The notes under the pieces: model-generated
What the model was told of the DNA's origin: nothing
Databases searched by the model: none
What the model saw: the letters and a program-made list of their open reading frames with translations, nothing else
Shown here: positions 25,436-32,173 of the stretch, piece after piece
Position numbering within the stretch: position 1 is the stretch's first letter
Layout of the letters: each line of letters opens with the position of its first letter
Made by a program: the position numbers and the translations under genes
Assembly: GCA_002482505.1 (NCBI GenBank)
Contig: DLGD01000007.1
Span: 104,932-168,931, forward strand
Length of the DNA stretch: 64,000 nucleotides
Direction of reading: 5' to 3'
From: Christensenella sp. UBA7703
GTDB lineage: Bacteria; Bacillota; Clostridia; Christensenellales; CAG-138

Positions 25436-25648
25436 TTAGTTGTATTCTCTCAGGATCTGCTTGTAAACCGCCTTCACCTGCGCGCCGCTCGGTTTTTTCG
25501 ACCAGCCTCTGTCGTATTGTACGAAAAGTTGTCCGTCTTTCCAAATCTCTAACTTCGAAATCCGTCCGCCTGAAATCCCGTACTCCGAGCCTTCGTCGTA
25601 TTGCTTGATGTAAAAGCTGTACCCGTCAATCGTTCCTTTGATCCACAT
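25436..25648 (-). CDS. DUF7678-like small phage protein
   Basis: A 70-residue protein beginning MWIKGTIDGYSFYIKQYDEG with a conserved-looking GGRISKLEIWKDG middle and a K/Y-rich end. Small proteins of this type lie near clostridial phage terminases (DUF7678-like, from memory). I choose the start at 25648 because GGAGGG lies 9 bases upstream; the longer frame from 25687 has no good site. Function unknown. Confidence 0.65.
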   Translation of the reverse strand: MWIKGTIDGYSFYIKQYDEGSEYGISGGRISKLEIWKDGQLFVQYDRGWSKKPSGAQVKAVYKQILREYN

Positions 25649-25796
25649 TGCTTTGCCCTCCGTGCTTTGTTGTTTGCCTTTCGGCATGTGTATCTATCAC
25701 TCTAGGGGCGTTCAATAGCAAGTGAATTCTGTAATAAATCCTAGATATTTTCGTAATAGTCTTGAGTAAGGAACTCATCTGTTTTGAGGGTTGATA

Positions 25797-25830
25797 GCAA
25801 AACACGGAAGCCCGCGTGAGCCTCCGTGCT
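25797..25830 (-). terminator. Terminator after the GGCT-like gene
   Basis: CACGGAAGC (25803-25811) pairs with GCCTCCGTG (25820-25828) with one mismatch. TTTT follows on the minus strand. It lies in the 282-base gap 25649-25930, which otherwise shows nothing. Confidence 0.6.
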
Positions 25831-25930
25831 CGCTTTGGTTTGCTTCTCAACCGTACTTGGGGCAACCGCCCAATCCGTTTCATAAACGCATCAGTGGCGG
25901 CGACGTTGCCCCACGTTGGGATGCTCAAAA

Positions 25931-26383
25931 TCAAGAGGTCGCGGCGTCCGCGCTGTTGGCCTGCACCGCCGCCTTCAAAATTTCGGTATCAAACCCAGCC
26001 GCTTTGTATCCTTCAAGAAGCGTACTGTAATAGAAGGCGCTCGGCTTGTTCGGTGGCTTGTTGCCAATCAGTATGTACACAAGAACCTCCATCGCCGCAC
26101 CGTTCAAGCGTACCTTTACCGTATCCTTTCGGTACAAATCTGGCACTCCGATCCAGCGGTCGAGCGCAACTTCGTCCTGTGGGGTTATCTCCCACAGGAG
26201 CGTGGGTACGCCACCGCCCTTCGCCTTTTCGATCGTTGCAACCGCGCAGGCGTTGCCGCCGCGAAACGCAAGATTGAAGTTCTTTAACTCGATCGTACCG
26301 ATCGGCTTCGCGGTCGGACAATGCTTCGCCATTTCAGCGCGATTCAACCCAACGCTGTAAGCGGCAAATACTCGATTACTCAT
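25931..26383 (-). CDS. Gamma-glutamylcyclotransferase-like (AIG2) protein, probably inactive
   Basis: A 150-residue protein of the GGCT/AIG2-like fold. The N-terminal VFAAYSVGLNRAEMAKHCP corresponds to the family's YGSNLN substrate loop but is altered (YSVGLN). The family's LDxxEG, which carries the catalytic glutamate (Glu98 in human GGCT), reads LDRWIG here, with Ile78 in place of Glu. The fold is thus kept but the usual catalysis is unlikely. Phage genomes often carry such proteins near terminase, role unknown. The start at 26383 overlaps the DUF4314 stop by 8 bases. Confidence 0.75.
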   Translation of the reverse strand: MSNRVFAAYSVGLNRAEMAKHCPTAKPIGTIELKNFNLAFRGGNACAVATIEKAKGGGVPTLLWEITPQDEVALDRWIGVPDLYRKDTVKVRLNGAAMEVLVYILIGNKPPNKPSAFYYSTLLEGYKAAGFDTEILKAAVQANSADAATS

Positions 26384-26609
26384 TTTCCTCAATCCTCCGA
26401 CACTCATCTTCGTCAAATACGACTCCGAGCGTACTCCCGCAATCCCAATTCACATGGATCGTTCCGATATCGTCGACCAAGGTGACCGTCCCTCGGTCAC
26501 CCTGTCGCAAGTTGGTGTAAGGATCGCTCATGCGAATCAGCATCACCCGTGTGCCGGGTTTGTAATACTCTTTGAGCTGTTTCAACATCTCTGGATGAAT
26601 CGTTGTCAT
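26376..26609 (-). CDS. DUF4314 small phage protein
   Basis: A 77-residue protein with an SH3-like beta pattern: KPGTRVMLIRMSDPYTNLRQ, GDRGTVTLVDDIGTIHVNWD and CGSTLGVVFDEDECRRI. This is the full DUF4314 signature. It is a common small gene in clostridial phages, function unknown. It overlaps both neighbours by 4-8 bases. Confidence 0.85.
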   Translation of the reverse strand: MTTIHPEMLKQLKEYYKPGTRVMLIRMSDPYTNLRQGDRGTVTLVDDIGTIHVNWDCGSTLGVVFDEDECRRIEENE

Positions 26610-27337
26610 TCCTCGTCACCCGCTTCCCGCGTGGTGCGAAACGCTGCGTTGCCAGAAAGATTTTTCAGCAGGATCTTTCGTGCTTCCTTGTACTCCGAGC
26701 CGATAAATCCGAGTCGCAGCAGGAAGCAGCGGAAGGCGTATTTCTCGTTTTCGACTTCCTGTTCCGTCGCGCTGACGCGCTTTTGTGTGCGCGCCAGTTC
26801 GCAAAGCCCCTGTACCAGTTGGTAGCATGCGGCGATCTCAGCCTGATCGTCGGTCGGTCGGAACCACCCGAACTCGATCCTGTCAGATTGTTCTGTGATC
26901 GGCAGACTGTCTGTTCCTAGCGCCTTTTTGAGCAGGGTTTCCTTGCTCGCGACCAGCCGCCACAGGTTCTCCATGGCGGCCGGCGTCATGCCATCCTTCG
27001 GCAGCTCGACTGCGAGGCGGTCGGGATCGACAGTGTGAGGTTTTTCATTTTCCAGTTGATCCGGTTCGACAGTTTTGGGTTCAGCGGGCTTTGCCGCTTC
27101 GCCGACCCGTTCGCCGATGAAACCATCGTGTGCCAGTTCGCGGATCAGCATCTCAAGTTGTGCCTCATCTGTGCCATCTGGGCAAGTGACCGTGCCATTC
27201 TTGTCGACCGTGTAAGCTCCGACCTGAAACGCGAAGCTCGGAGCGCCGAGGTATCGCGTCGTGTCCTGCAGCACATCCCGCATGACCGCAACCAGTGCCT
27301 TTCGTCTGTCCCCCGTAACGTTGTACTTGATTTGCAT
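26606..27337 (-). CDS. 'Virulence-related' phage protein of unknown function
   Basis: A 243-residue protein starting MQIKYNVTGDRRKALVAVM with APSFAFQVGAYTVDKNG, the N-terminal signature of a phage family often labelled virulence-related in Bacillota databases without functional proof. A Pro/Glu-rich linker (residues 80-110) joins it to a helical C-terminal domain with KYAFRCFLLRLGFIGSEYKE. It overlaps DUF4314 by 4 bases. I cannot assign a role. Confidence 0.7.
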   Translation of the reverse strand: MQIKYNVTGDRRKALVAVMRDVLQDTTRYLGAPSFAFQVGAYTVDKNGTVTCPDGTDEAQLEMLIRELAHDGFIGERVGEAAKPAEPKTVEPDQLENEKPHTVDPDRLAVELPKDGMTPAAMENLWRLVASKETLLKKALGTDSLPITEQSDRIEFGWFRPTDDQAEIAACYQLVQGLCELARTQKRVSATEQEVENEKYAFRCFLLRLGFIGSEYKEARKILLKNLSGNAAFRTTREAGDEE

Positions 27338-27400
27338 TGTGAATACCTTCCTTTCGATTTGGTAGTCACATACATCACTCTTTCGGGTGTGAATATCAAG

Positions 27401-28639
27401 CTAATTATCTGTGTTTTGGGAAATGTCATTGTACAGAATCTTTACACCGTCCCTAACGAGCATCACCAGATTGGAATCACCAACCTGCTCGATGTACCGT
27501 TTTACGATGACATCGCAGTACTTCTCGTCCAGCTCGATCATGCGGCAGACGCGATCGGTCTGTTCGCATGCGACCAGGGTACTACCGCTGCCACCGAACG
27601 GGTCAAGCACGACGCAGTTCGCCATGCTGGAGTTCAGAATCGGATACGCCAGCAGCTCCACAGGCTTCATGGTCGGATGGTCGACATTCTGCTTGGGTTT
27701 GTCGAACTCCCAGATCGTTGTCTGTTTCCGATCTGCATACCATTCATGCTTTCCCTTTTTCTTCCAGCCGAATAAGACCGGTTCATGCCTCCACTGATAT
27801 GGGCTTCGCCCCAACACCAGAGATTGCTTTTTCCAGATGCATGTGCCGGAGAGATAAAACCCAGCTTCCGAGAATGCCTTGCGGAAGTTCAAACCCTCCG
27901 TATCCGCGTGGAACACATAGATCGACGCATCGTATGCCATGCAGGCTTCCATGTTCTGAAACGAAGCGAGCAGGAACTCGTAGAACGCGCCATCGGCCAT
28001 ATTATCGTTTTTGATTTTACCCGCGCTGCCTTCGTAATTCACATTGTAAGGAGGATCTGTTACCACGAGGTTCGCTTGTCCGCCGTCCATAAGAAGGTCG
28101 AACACATCTCGTTTCGTGCTGTCCCCGCAGACGAGCCTATGCTTGCCAAGCAACCAAAGGTCGCCCGCCTTCGTGATCGCCGGTTCCTTGAGCGCTGCGT
28201 CAACGTCAAAATCGTCGTCCTGTAAACCGTTGCGCTGCGCATCTTTGAACAGCGCATCGATCTCCGGTACATCGAAACCTGTCAGCGATACATCGAAATC
28301 CGCGCCCTGTAGGTCGGCGATCAACAGGGAGAGTTTCTCTTTGTCCCATTCGCCGCTGATCTTGTTGAGCGCGATGTTCAGCGCTTTCTCTTTTTCCTCG
28401 CTCATTTCCACTACGACGCATTCGACTTCAGTCACACCCGTGTCGATCAGCACTTTCAAACGTTGGTGACCGCCGACGACGTGGGCTGTGGTCTGATTCC
28501 AGATGACCGGCTCCACATACCCGAACTCCGAAAGCGAACGTTTCAGCTTTTCATATTCGGGATCGCCGGGCTTCAGGTCTTTGCGTGGATTGTAATCCGC
28601 TGGTACTAGATTATCGACCGGCAGCGTTTGAATGACCAT
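27401..28639 (-). CDS. ParB-like domain plus N6/N4 DNA methyltransferase
   Basis: A 412-residue fusion. Residues 1-95 are a ParB/sulfiredoxin-like domain (LVPADYNPRKDLKPGDPEY; HVVGGHQRLKVLIDTGVTEV). Residues about 150-412 are an amino-methyltransferase with VVTDPPYNVNYEG (DPPY, catalytic) before DPFGGSGSTLVACEQTDR (SAM binding), the order of the beta class. No restriction enzyme gene is adjacent, so it is an orphan enzyme, probably protecting phage DNA or modulating packaging or expression. The start at 28639 overlaps the preceding small gene by 29 bases. Confidence 0.88.
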   Translation of the reverse strand: MVIQTLPVDNLVPADYNPRKDLKPGDPEYEKLKRSLSEFGYVEPVIWNQTTAHVVGGHQRLKVLIDTGVTEVECVVVEMSEEKEKALNIALNKISGEWDKEKLSLLIADLQGADFDVSLTGFDVPEIDALFKDAQRNGLQDDDFDVDAALKEPAITKAGDLWLLGKHRLVCGDSTKRDVFDLLMDGGQANLVVTDPPYNVNYEGSAGKIKNDNMADGAFYEFLLASFQNMEACMAYDASIYVFHADTEGLNFRKAFSEAGFYLSGTCIWKKQSLVLGRSPYQWRHEPVLFGWKKKGKHEWYADRKQTTIWEFDKPKQNVDHPTMKPVELLAYPILNSSMANCVVLDPFGGSGSTLVACEQTDRVCRMIELDEKYCDVIVKRYIEQVGDSNLVMLVRDGVKILYNDISQNTDN

Positions 28640-28793
28640 GCTGGATTCCTTTCGATACGATTTTTTGTAAGCCGGTCTGTGCCGCAAGAAGGTTCCCTGC
28701 GAGCGCTTGCCCGCGTAGCGTCTTTCGTTGCTGGCTCGTCAGGCGGTGGTATTTCAAAGCGCGAATGAACGCTTGCACTTGATCCATGCTCAT
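28611..28793 (-). CDS. Small helical phage protein between TerS and methyltransferase
   Basis: A 60-residue protein with the pattern FIRALKYHRLTSQQRKTLRG and QALAGNLLAAQTGLQKI, a short all-helical family seen in many clostridial prophages at this position. It starts with ATG, overlapping the small terminase stop by 4 bases. Function unknown. Confidence 0.65.
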   Translation of the reverse strand: MSMDQVQAFIRALKYHRLTSQQRKTLRGQALAGNLLAAQTGLQKIVSKGIQHGHSNAAGR

Positions 28794-29341
28794 TTACCTC
28801 TGCGCGCGGTAAGTAGTCGTTCCATAACGTCGTCCTGCGGATTCGCGCCCGTGTAGTCAGTCGCACAGTTTTCCTTGACGATCTGAAAGATCTCGTACCA
28901 GAGCCGATTCGTCTGCGCCATGTAATTCTGGCTCATCGCCACATATGGAGACTGGATCGCGCTGCCGGTGGTCGGATGCTTCGCTAAGAAGCCGTATTCC
29001 GTGACCGCTTCCTCGCACTGAATCCAGCGCGCGGCGCTCATGGCGTACCGTTCAAGCAACTGCGGAGAAACGATTCTCGCCGCACCGCGTAGGTCGAGCC
29101 AATCCCACGTGTTCGCGTAGATCTCCGCCGCATCGAGGTTGCGCCCATCCTTCTGCCGGGCGGAAAGCAGCTCTCTTGGCAACGGCATATCGTTTCCTTG
29201 AAGGTTAGCGGTGCTGGGAAACTCCACAACGGTCAGCTTCCGCTTGCCAGGGTTACCGTCGAGCATTTTATCAGCGAGCGGTTTTTTCTTTTGACCCGCG
29301 CCTAAACGAGCGCCGCCTCTGTTAGTGCCGTCCTTTGCCAA
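28790..29341 (-). CDS. terS: Terminase small subunit, P27 family
   Basis: A 183-residue P27-type small terminase, which recognises the packaging site and hands DNA to TerL. The N-terminus shows GGARLGAGQKKKPLADKMLD and the core LERYAMSAARWIQCEEAVTE, then GFLAKHPTTGSAIQSPYVAM, a typical run. The start is TTG (29339-29341), with GGGTGGAAG upstream. In most related phages the HNH endonuclease directly precedes this gene; here the Abi cassette has been inserted between them. Confidence 0.9.
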   Translation of the reverse strand: MAKDGTNRGGARLGAGQKKKPLADKMLDGNPGKRKLTVVEFPSTANLQGNDMPLPRELLSARQKDGRNLDAAEIYANTWDWLDLRGAARIVSPQLLERYAMSAARWIQCEEAVTEYGFLAKHPTTGSAIQSPYVAMSQNYMAQTNRLWYEIFQIVKENCATDYTGANPQDDVMERLLTARRGK

Positions 29342-29372
29342 GTTAACACTTCCACCCTTTCGCTATTCTATG

Positions 29373-29401
29373 TTGACATTTCGCTTCCCGTTGCATATAC
29401 T
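29373..29401 (+). promoter_or_regulatory. Near-consensus promoter of the Abi RNA/gene
   Basis: TTGACA (29373-29378), exactly 17 bases, TATACT (29396-29401). Transcription would start near 29408, at the beginning of the structured RNA. Confidence 0.85.
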
Positions 29402-29407
29402 ACTAGT

Positions 29408-29465
29408 GACAGAGCCCACCACGCATAAGGCAGCGATGCACTGCGGACCACGGTGGGACTTTTCA
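29408..29465 (+). ncRNA. Short structured RNA upstream of the Abi_2/AbiF gene
   Basis: A roughly 58-nt RNA is predicted from promoter to T tract. Outer stem CCCACC (29415-29420)/GGTGGG (29452-29457), followed by ACTTTT, resembles a terminator. An inner hairpin is GCAG (29430-29433)/CTGC (29441-29444). Loop ATGC (29436-29439) can pair with GCAT at 29423-29426, forming a pseudoknot. AbiF-type HEPN proteins have been described as working with a short RNA encoded next to the gene, and this fits that position. The structure was drawn by eye. Confidence 0.65.
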
Positions 29466-29481
29466 TATCAAGAGGTAAGCG

Positions 29482-30372
29482 GTGCCAGAATTAAAACAAG
29501 CCCTCACTTATGAGCAGCAGGTGACGCGTCTAACTGAGCACAACTTAAAAATCTCCAGCCGTGAGAGCGCGATTGCCATTCTCAAAAAAGTGAACTACTA
29601 CCGTCTAAGTGCATACGGCATTGGCTTAGCTAAGCCTGATGATAAAGAGCAGTACATAGATGGTATTACTCTTGAGTCCTTATATCGTCTTTACCTCTTT
29701 GACAGTCTTCTAAGGAATCAGCTTGTCCATGTTATTGAGCAGCTCGAAGTCCAGCTCAGAACACAAGTTTCGAATCATCTGGGGATTAAATACGGCCCAG
29801 AAGGATATATGGAGGCTGCAAATTTTATTCTGAAGTACACCAAGGACGGCAGCAGTATCCACACAATTACAATTGAAAAATTCAAGCAGCAATGTATTTA
29901 TCAGAGAGACATCCCATTTGTCAAACATCACGCATTAACCTATGACGGGCACTTTCCGATTTGGGTCGCCATAGAACTGTTTACGTTTGGCAATCTGGCA
30001 TCGCTGTTCGATATCATGTCACCAACTGACAAAAAGGTAATAGCCAGTCATTATTGTACCGATCCAAACTACCTCAACAGCTGGATTCTTGCTCTCGTCG
30101 AGGTTAGGAATATCTGTGCACATTATGGGCGCCTTTACAATCTTCCGTTAAAGCAGGCTCCATTTCTCTACAACGAGAATAGAAAATATCGAACTGGCTC
30201 TATAAATAAACTGTTTCCCACAATACTTACGATTCGTCGTATGCTTCAAAACGACGAACGTTGGCGAGAGTTCGCAACTGGACTCGAATCTATCATGGAC
30301 ACATATTCCGATGTTATCCGGTTGTCGTTCATTGGTTTCCCACCGGATTGGAGAACGATACTGCTTAAATGA
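29482..30372 (+). CDS. Abi_2 / AbiF-type HEPN RNase, abortive infection protein
   Basis: A 296-residue abortive-infection protein of the Abi_2 (AbiD/AbiF) family. Motif KKVNYYRLSAYGIGLA lies near residues 35-50 and SLYRLYLFDSLLRNQLVHVI near 66-85. The HEPN catalytic signature RxxxxH is RNICAH at Arg209-His214, followed by YGRLYN. Family members cleave RNA after phage infection, stopping growth. The start is GTG with AGAGGT 10 bases upstream. It runs opposite to the prophage genes between HNH and small terminase, with its own promoter and leader RNA. Recent work links this family to the ancestry of Cas13 and to a small antitoxin RNA; I cannot check that link here. Confidence 0.88.
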   Translation: MPELKQALTYEQQVTRLTEHNLKISSRESAIAILKKVNYYRLSAYGIGLAKPDDKEQYIDGITLESLYRLYLFDSLLRNQLVHVIEQLEVQLRTQVSNHLGIKYGPEGYMEAANFILKYTKDGSSIHTITIEKFKQQCIYQRDIPFVKHHALTYDGHFPIWVAIELFTFGNLASLFDIMSPTDKKVIASHYCTDPNYLNSWILALVEVRNICAHYGRLYNLPLKQAPFLYNENRKYRTGSINKLFPTILTIRRMLQNDERWREFATGLESIMDTYSDVIRLSFIGFPPDWRTILLK

Positions 30373-30513
30373 ATGGCAATTACCCCGTTTGAAACCGCGA
30401 AAGTTTGTACGTGACCCGACCGCGTTGTCCAGTTGGAAATAGTGTGGAGATTTTATTACCCCCGGTCTATCTGGGTACGTTATTCATTCAACTAAGCTTT
30501 TTGTTATCTTTCG

Positions 30514-30522
30514 TGTTATAAT
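30514..30522 (+). promoter_or_regulatory. Extended -10 promoter upstream of the 39-residue gene
   Basis: TGTTATAAT: a consensus -10 box (30517-30522) with the TG extension. No good -35 is seen. It lies 110 bases before the small gene. The gap 30373-30513 holds nothing else I can recognise. Confidence 0.5.
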
Positions 30523-30631
30523 GCTTATGTAGCAAACAGTGAAAACTACAAACCCGACGCAGAAGACAAAGGCATTTTGCTAGTCACAGCGATATGCTTT
30601 TTCTGTATTCACGGAAAGGAAGTGTAGTATC

Positions 30632-30751
30632 ATGGGTGATAAGAATCCACACAAGCAGCCCAAGCAGAAGAAGGACACAAAGAAGATTGATATCGTGAAG
30701 GAAGAAATTCCTCAGCCTGAGTTGATTAAGAAAATCAAAAAAGGCGCATGA
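30632..30751 (+). CDS. 39-residue lysine-rich protein
   Basis: I translated it directly: a 39-residue very basic peptide starting MGDKNPHKQPKQKKDTKK and ending in PELIKKIKKGA. GGAAAGGAAG lies 8-10 bases before the ATG and a strong terminator follows, so it is a complete transcription unit. Short MGDK-N/SP-K-rich proteins are widespread in bacteria and have no known function. It lies next to the Abi gene, so it could be a helper or antitoxin, but that is conjecture. Confidence 0.65.
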   Translation: MGDKNPHKQPKQKKDTKKIDIVKEEIPQPELIKKIKKGA

Positions 30752-30773
30752 TCAAAAACGATTCTCTTGACAC

Positions 30774-30800
30774 AAAACGCACCTCAAGTAGGTGCGTTTT
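30774..30800. terminator. Terminator of the Abi-side unit
   Basis: AAAACGCACCT (30774-30784) pairs with AGGTGCGTTTT (30790-30800), 11 bp with a 5-base loop. It can stop transcription from both sides, separating the accessory unit from the HNH gene. Confidence 0.85.
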
Positions 30801-30831
30801 CATTTCAATGAACCTTGTTTCCCCTAACGCA

Positions 30832-31185
30832 TCAACGATGTGTGTTGGCGTCCTTAATCGTGATTCTCGAATGACAGCTCTTACATAACGCCATTAGGTT
30901 GCTCGCATTGTTCGTACCACCGTTTACCAGCGGCAGGATGTGATGCACTTCCTCAGCGGCGGTCAGTCTACCTTTACCCTTGCACTGCTCACACAAAGGA
31001 TGCAGTAAAAGAAATCGCGCGCGGAGTTTCTTCCACGCGCGGCCATATCGTTTGTTGGTGTCTGGATCGCGAAAGTATCGATTGTACTGGCGCTCGGCGG
31101 TTTGTCTGTGTTCGTCGCAGTACTGACCGTCCGTCAGCTTGCCGCATCCAGTATAAGAGCATGGACGCTTGGGTTTTCTCGGCAC
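30832..31185 (-). CDS. HNH endonuclease (packaging-associated)
   Basis: A 117-residue HNH nuclease: EEVHHILPLVNGGTNNASNL (HH, then N) followed by MALCKSCHSRIT. Zinc-type cysteine pairs are CSYTGC and CEQCKGKG. HNH proteins directly upstream of terS assist terminase in genome cleavage in HK97-like phages. The start is GTG with AAGGAG. Here it is separated from terS by the Abi insertion. Confidence 0.9.
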   Translation of the reverse strand: MPRKPKRPCSYTGCGKLTDGQYCDEHRQTAERQYNRYFRDPDTNKRYGRAWKKLRARFLLLHPLCEQCKGKGRLTAAEEVHHILPLVNGGTNNASNLMALCKSCHSRITIKDANTHR

Positions 31186-31307
31186 CTAAAACTCCTTTGA
31201 AAACAAACAGAGACTCCCGCGCATTGCGAAAGTCTCTGTCTATGTTTCTTGCAGTCTAACAATATCAAACTTCCCGAGTGCGAAACAATGCGATTTAGTG
31301 CGGACTT

Positions 31308-31706
31308 TTAAGAAATTTCTTCTAAAGCGCAATCGTGCAGTTCATACAGCCTGCGTAAGCTATATCCCATGTCGACTGCAATCTCTTCCCACCGTTTGAA
31401 GCACAGATACCGCAGTTCCAATATCGTCTGGTACTCCGTATTCTCAACGCGCTTGATGCGCCGCATAATCTCCGCTTTGAGATCGACGAGCGCGTCGATG
31501 TCTTCGTTGATCTCGTTCTCCAAATCCACCATCTTAGCGATGGTATCCTCCATGGAGTGCGGATTGGGCGTCGCCGCTTTCGGTGCGTCAGACAGCGTCC
31601 CCGTCGCTTTCCCCAATAGGTCACGCAGGGACATCACCTGTGCCAGCTTGCTGTTGATTCGCTGGTCGATCCGGTATGCCTGCGAAAGGTAATCCTTCGT
31701 GCTCAT
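31308..31706 (-). CDS. DUF1492 sigma-like phage regulator
   Basis: A 132-residue protein. It has an N-terminal coiled coil (MSTKDYLSQAYRIDQRINSK) and a C-terminal sigma region 4-like helix-turn-helix: TILELRYLCFKRWEEIAVDM then GYSLRRLYELHDCALEEI. This is the DUF1492 pattern, proteins thought to control late transcription in phages of Bacillota. The start at 31706 is preferred over 31739, which would overlap the VRR-NUC gene. Confidence 0.8.
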   Translation of the reverse strand: MSTKDYLSQAYRIDQRINSKLAQVMSLRDLLGKATGTLSDAPKAATPNPHSMEDTIAKMVDLENEINEDIDALVDLKAEIMRRIKRVENTEYQTILELRYLCFKRWEEIAVDMGYSLRRLYELHDCALEEIS

Positions 31707-31719
31707 TTGAACCCTCCCT

Positions 31720-32013
31720 TTAAATGTCGATTCCCGCATATGCCCACAGCACGGCTTTCACATCGTCCACCGAACGAACCACATACGCGTGGCCACCGGC
31801 GACTTTGATTTTGTGAATCGTGCGCTCTTGTAGCTTCGTGACAACGCCGTCCGGTGTCTTCACCTCAAAGGCGAAGAATCGGCCATCGAGACAGCAGATC
31901 ACATCGGGGATACCCGCCGTCCCATACATCCCGCCATGTTCTTTCCACGCAAAACAGCGTGGAACCATCCTTAAGAACCGCATGATCGCTGCGGTGATAT
32001 CTTTTTCCAGCAT
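31720..32013 (-). CDS. VRR-NUC domain nuclease
   Basis: A 97-residue nuclease of the VRR-NUC (PD-(D/E)XK) superfamily. AWKEHGGMYGTAGIPDVICC shows the GxPDxxxC-type metal Asp, and FFAFEVKTPDGVVTKLQ the ExK catalytic pair; KVAGGHAYVVRSVDDV ends the fold. Phage VRR-NUC proteins act as Holliday-junction resolvases in replication or packaging. It lies beside the candidate origin and the primase. Confidence 0.88.
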   Translation of the reverse strand: MLEKDITAAIMRFLRMVPRCFAWKEHGGMYGTAGIPDVICCLDGRFFAFEVKTPDGVVTKLQERTIHKIKVAGGHAYVVRSVDDVKAVLWAYAGIDI

Positions 32014-32026
32014 TCCATTCCTTCCC

Positions 32027-32165
32027 GTTACCTGTTACGTGTTACTCCTTCCCATCTAGGTCTGGAACTATACACGCGCATACGCGCACGTGCGCGCGCA
32101 CGTGAGAAAAATAAACATGTTTTCCGTGTAGCTCTAAATAAGAAGGTAACTTAGTAACAAGTAAC
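32027..32165. promoter_or_regulatory. Candidate phage replication origin: mirrored GTTAC repeats around a CG-rich palindrome
   Basis: The non-coding gap between primase and VRR-NUC genes has three GTTAC boxes (32027, 32034, 32041; period 7). Three inverted GTAAC boxes (32146, 32154, 32161) mirror them. Between them is a 36-base perfect purine-pyrimidine alternation (32069-32104) whose last 18 bases, CACGTGCGCGCGCACGTG, are an exact palindrome able to form a cruciform or Z-DNA. Origin function is inference from layout and position. Confidence 0.5.
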
Positions 32166-32173
32166 ATAAAATC

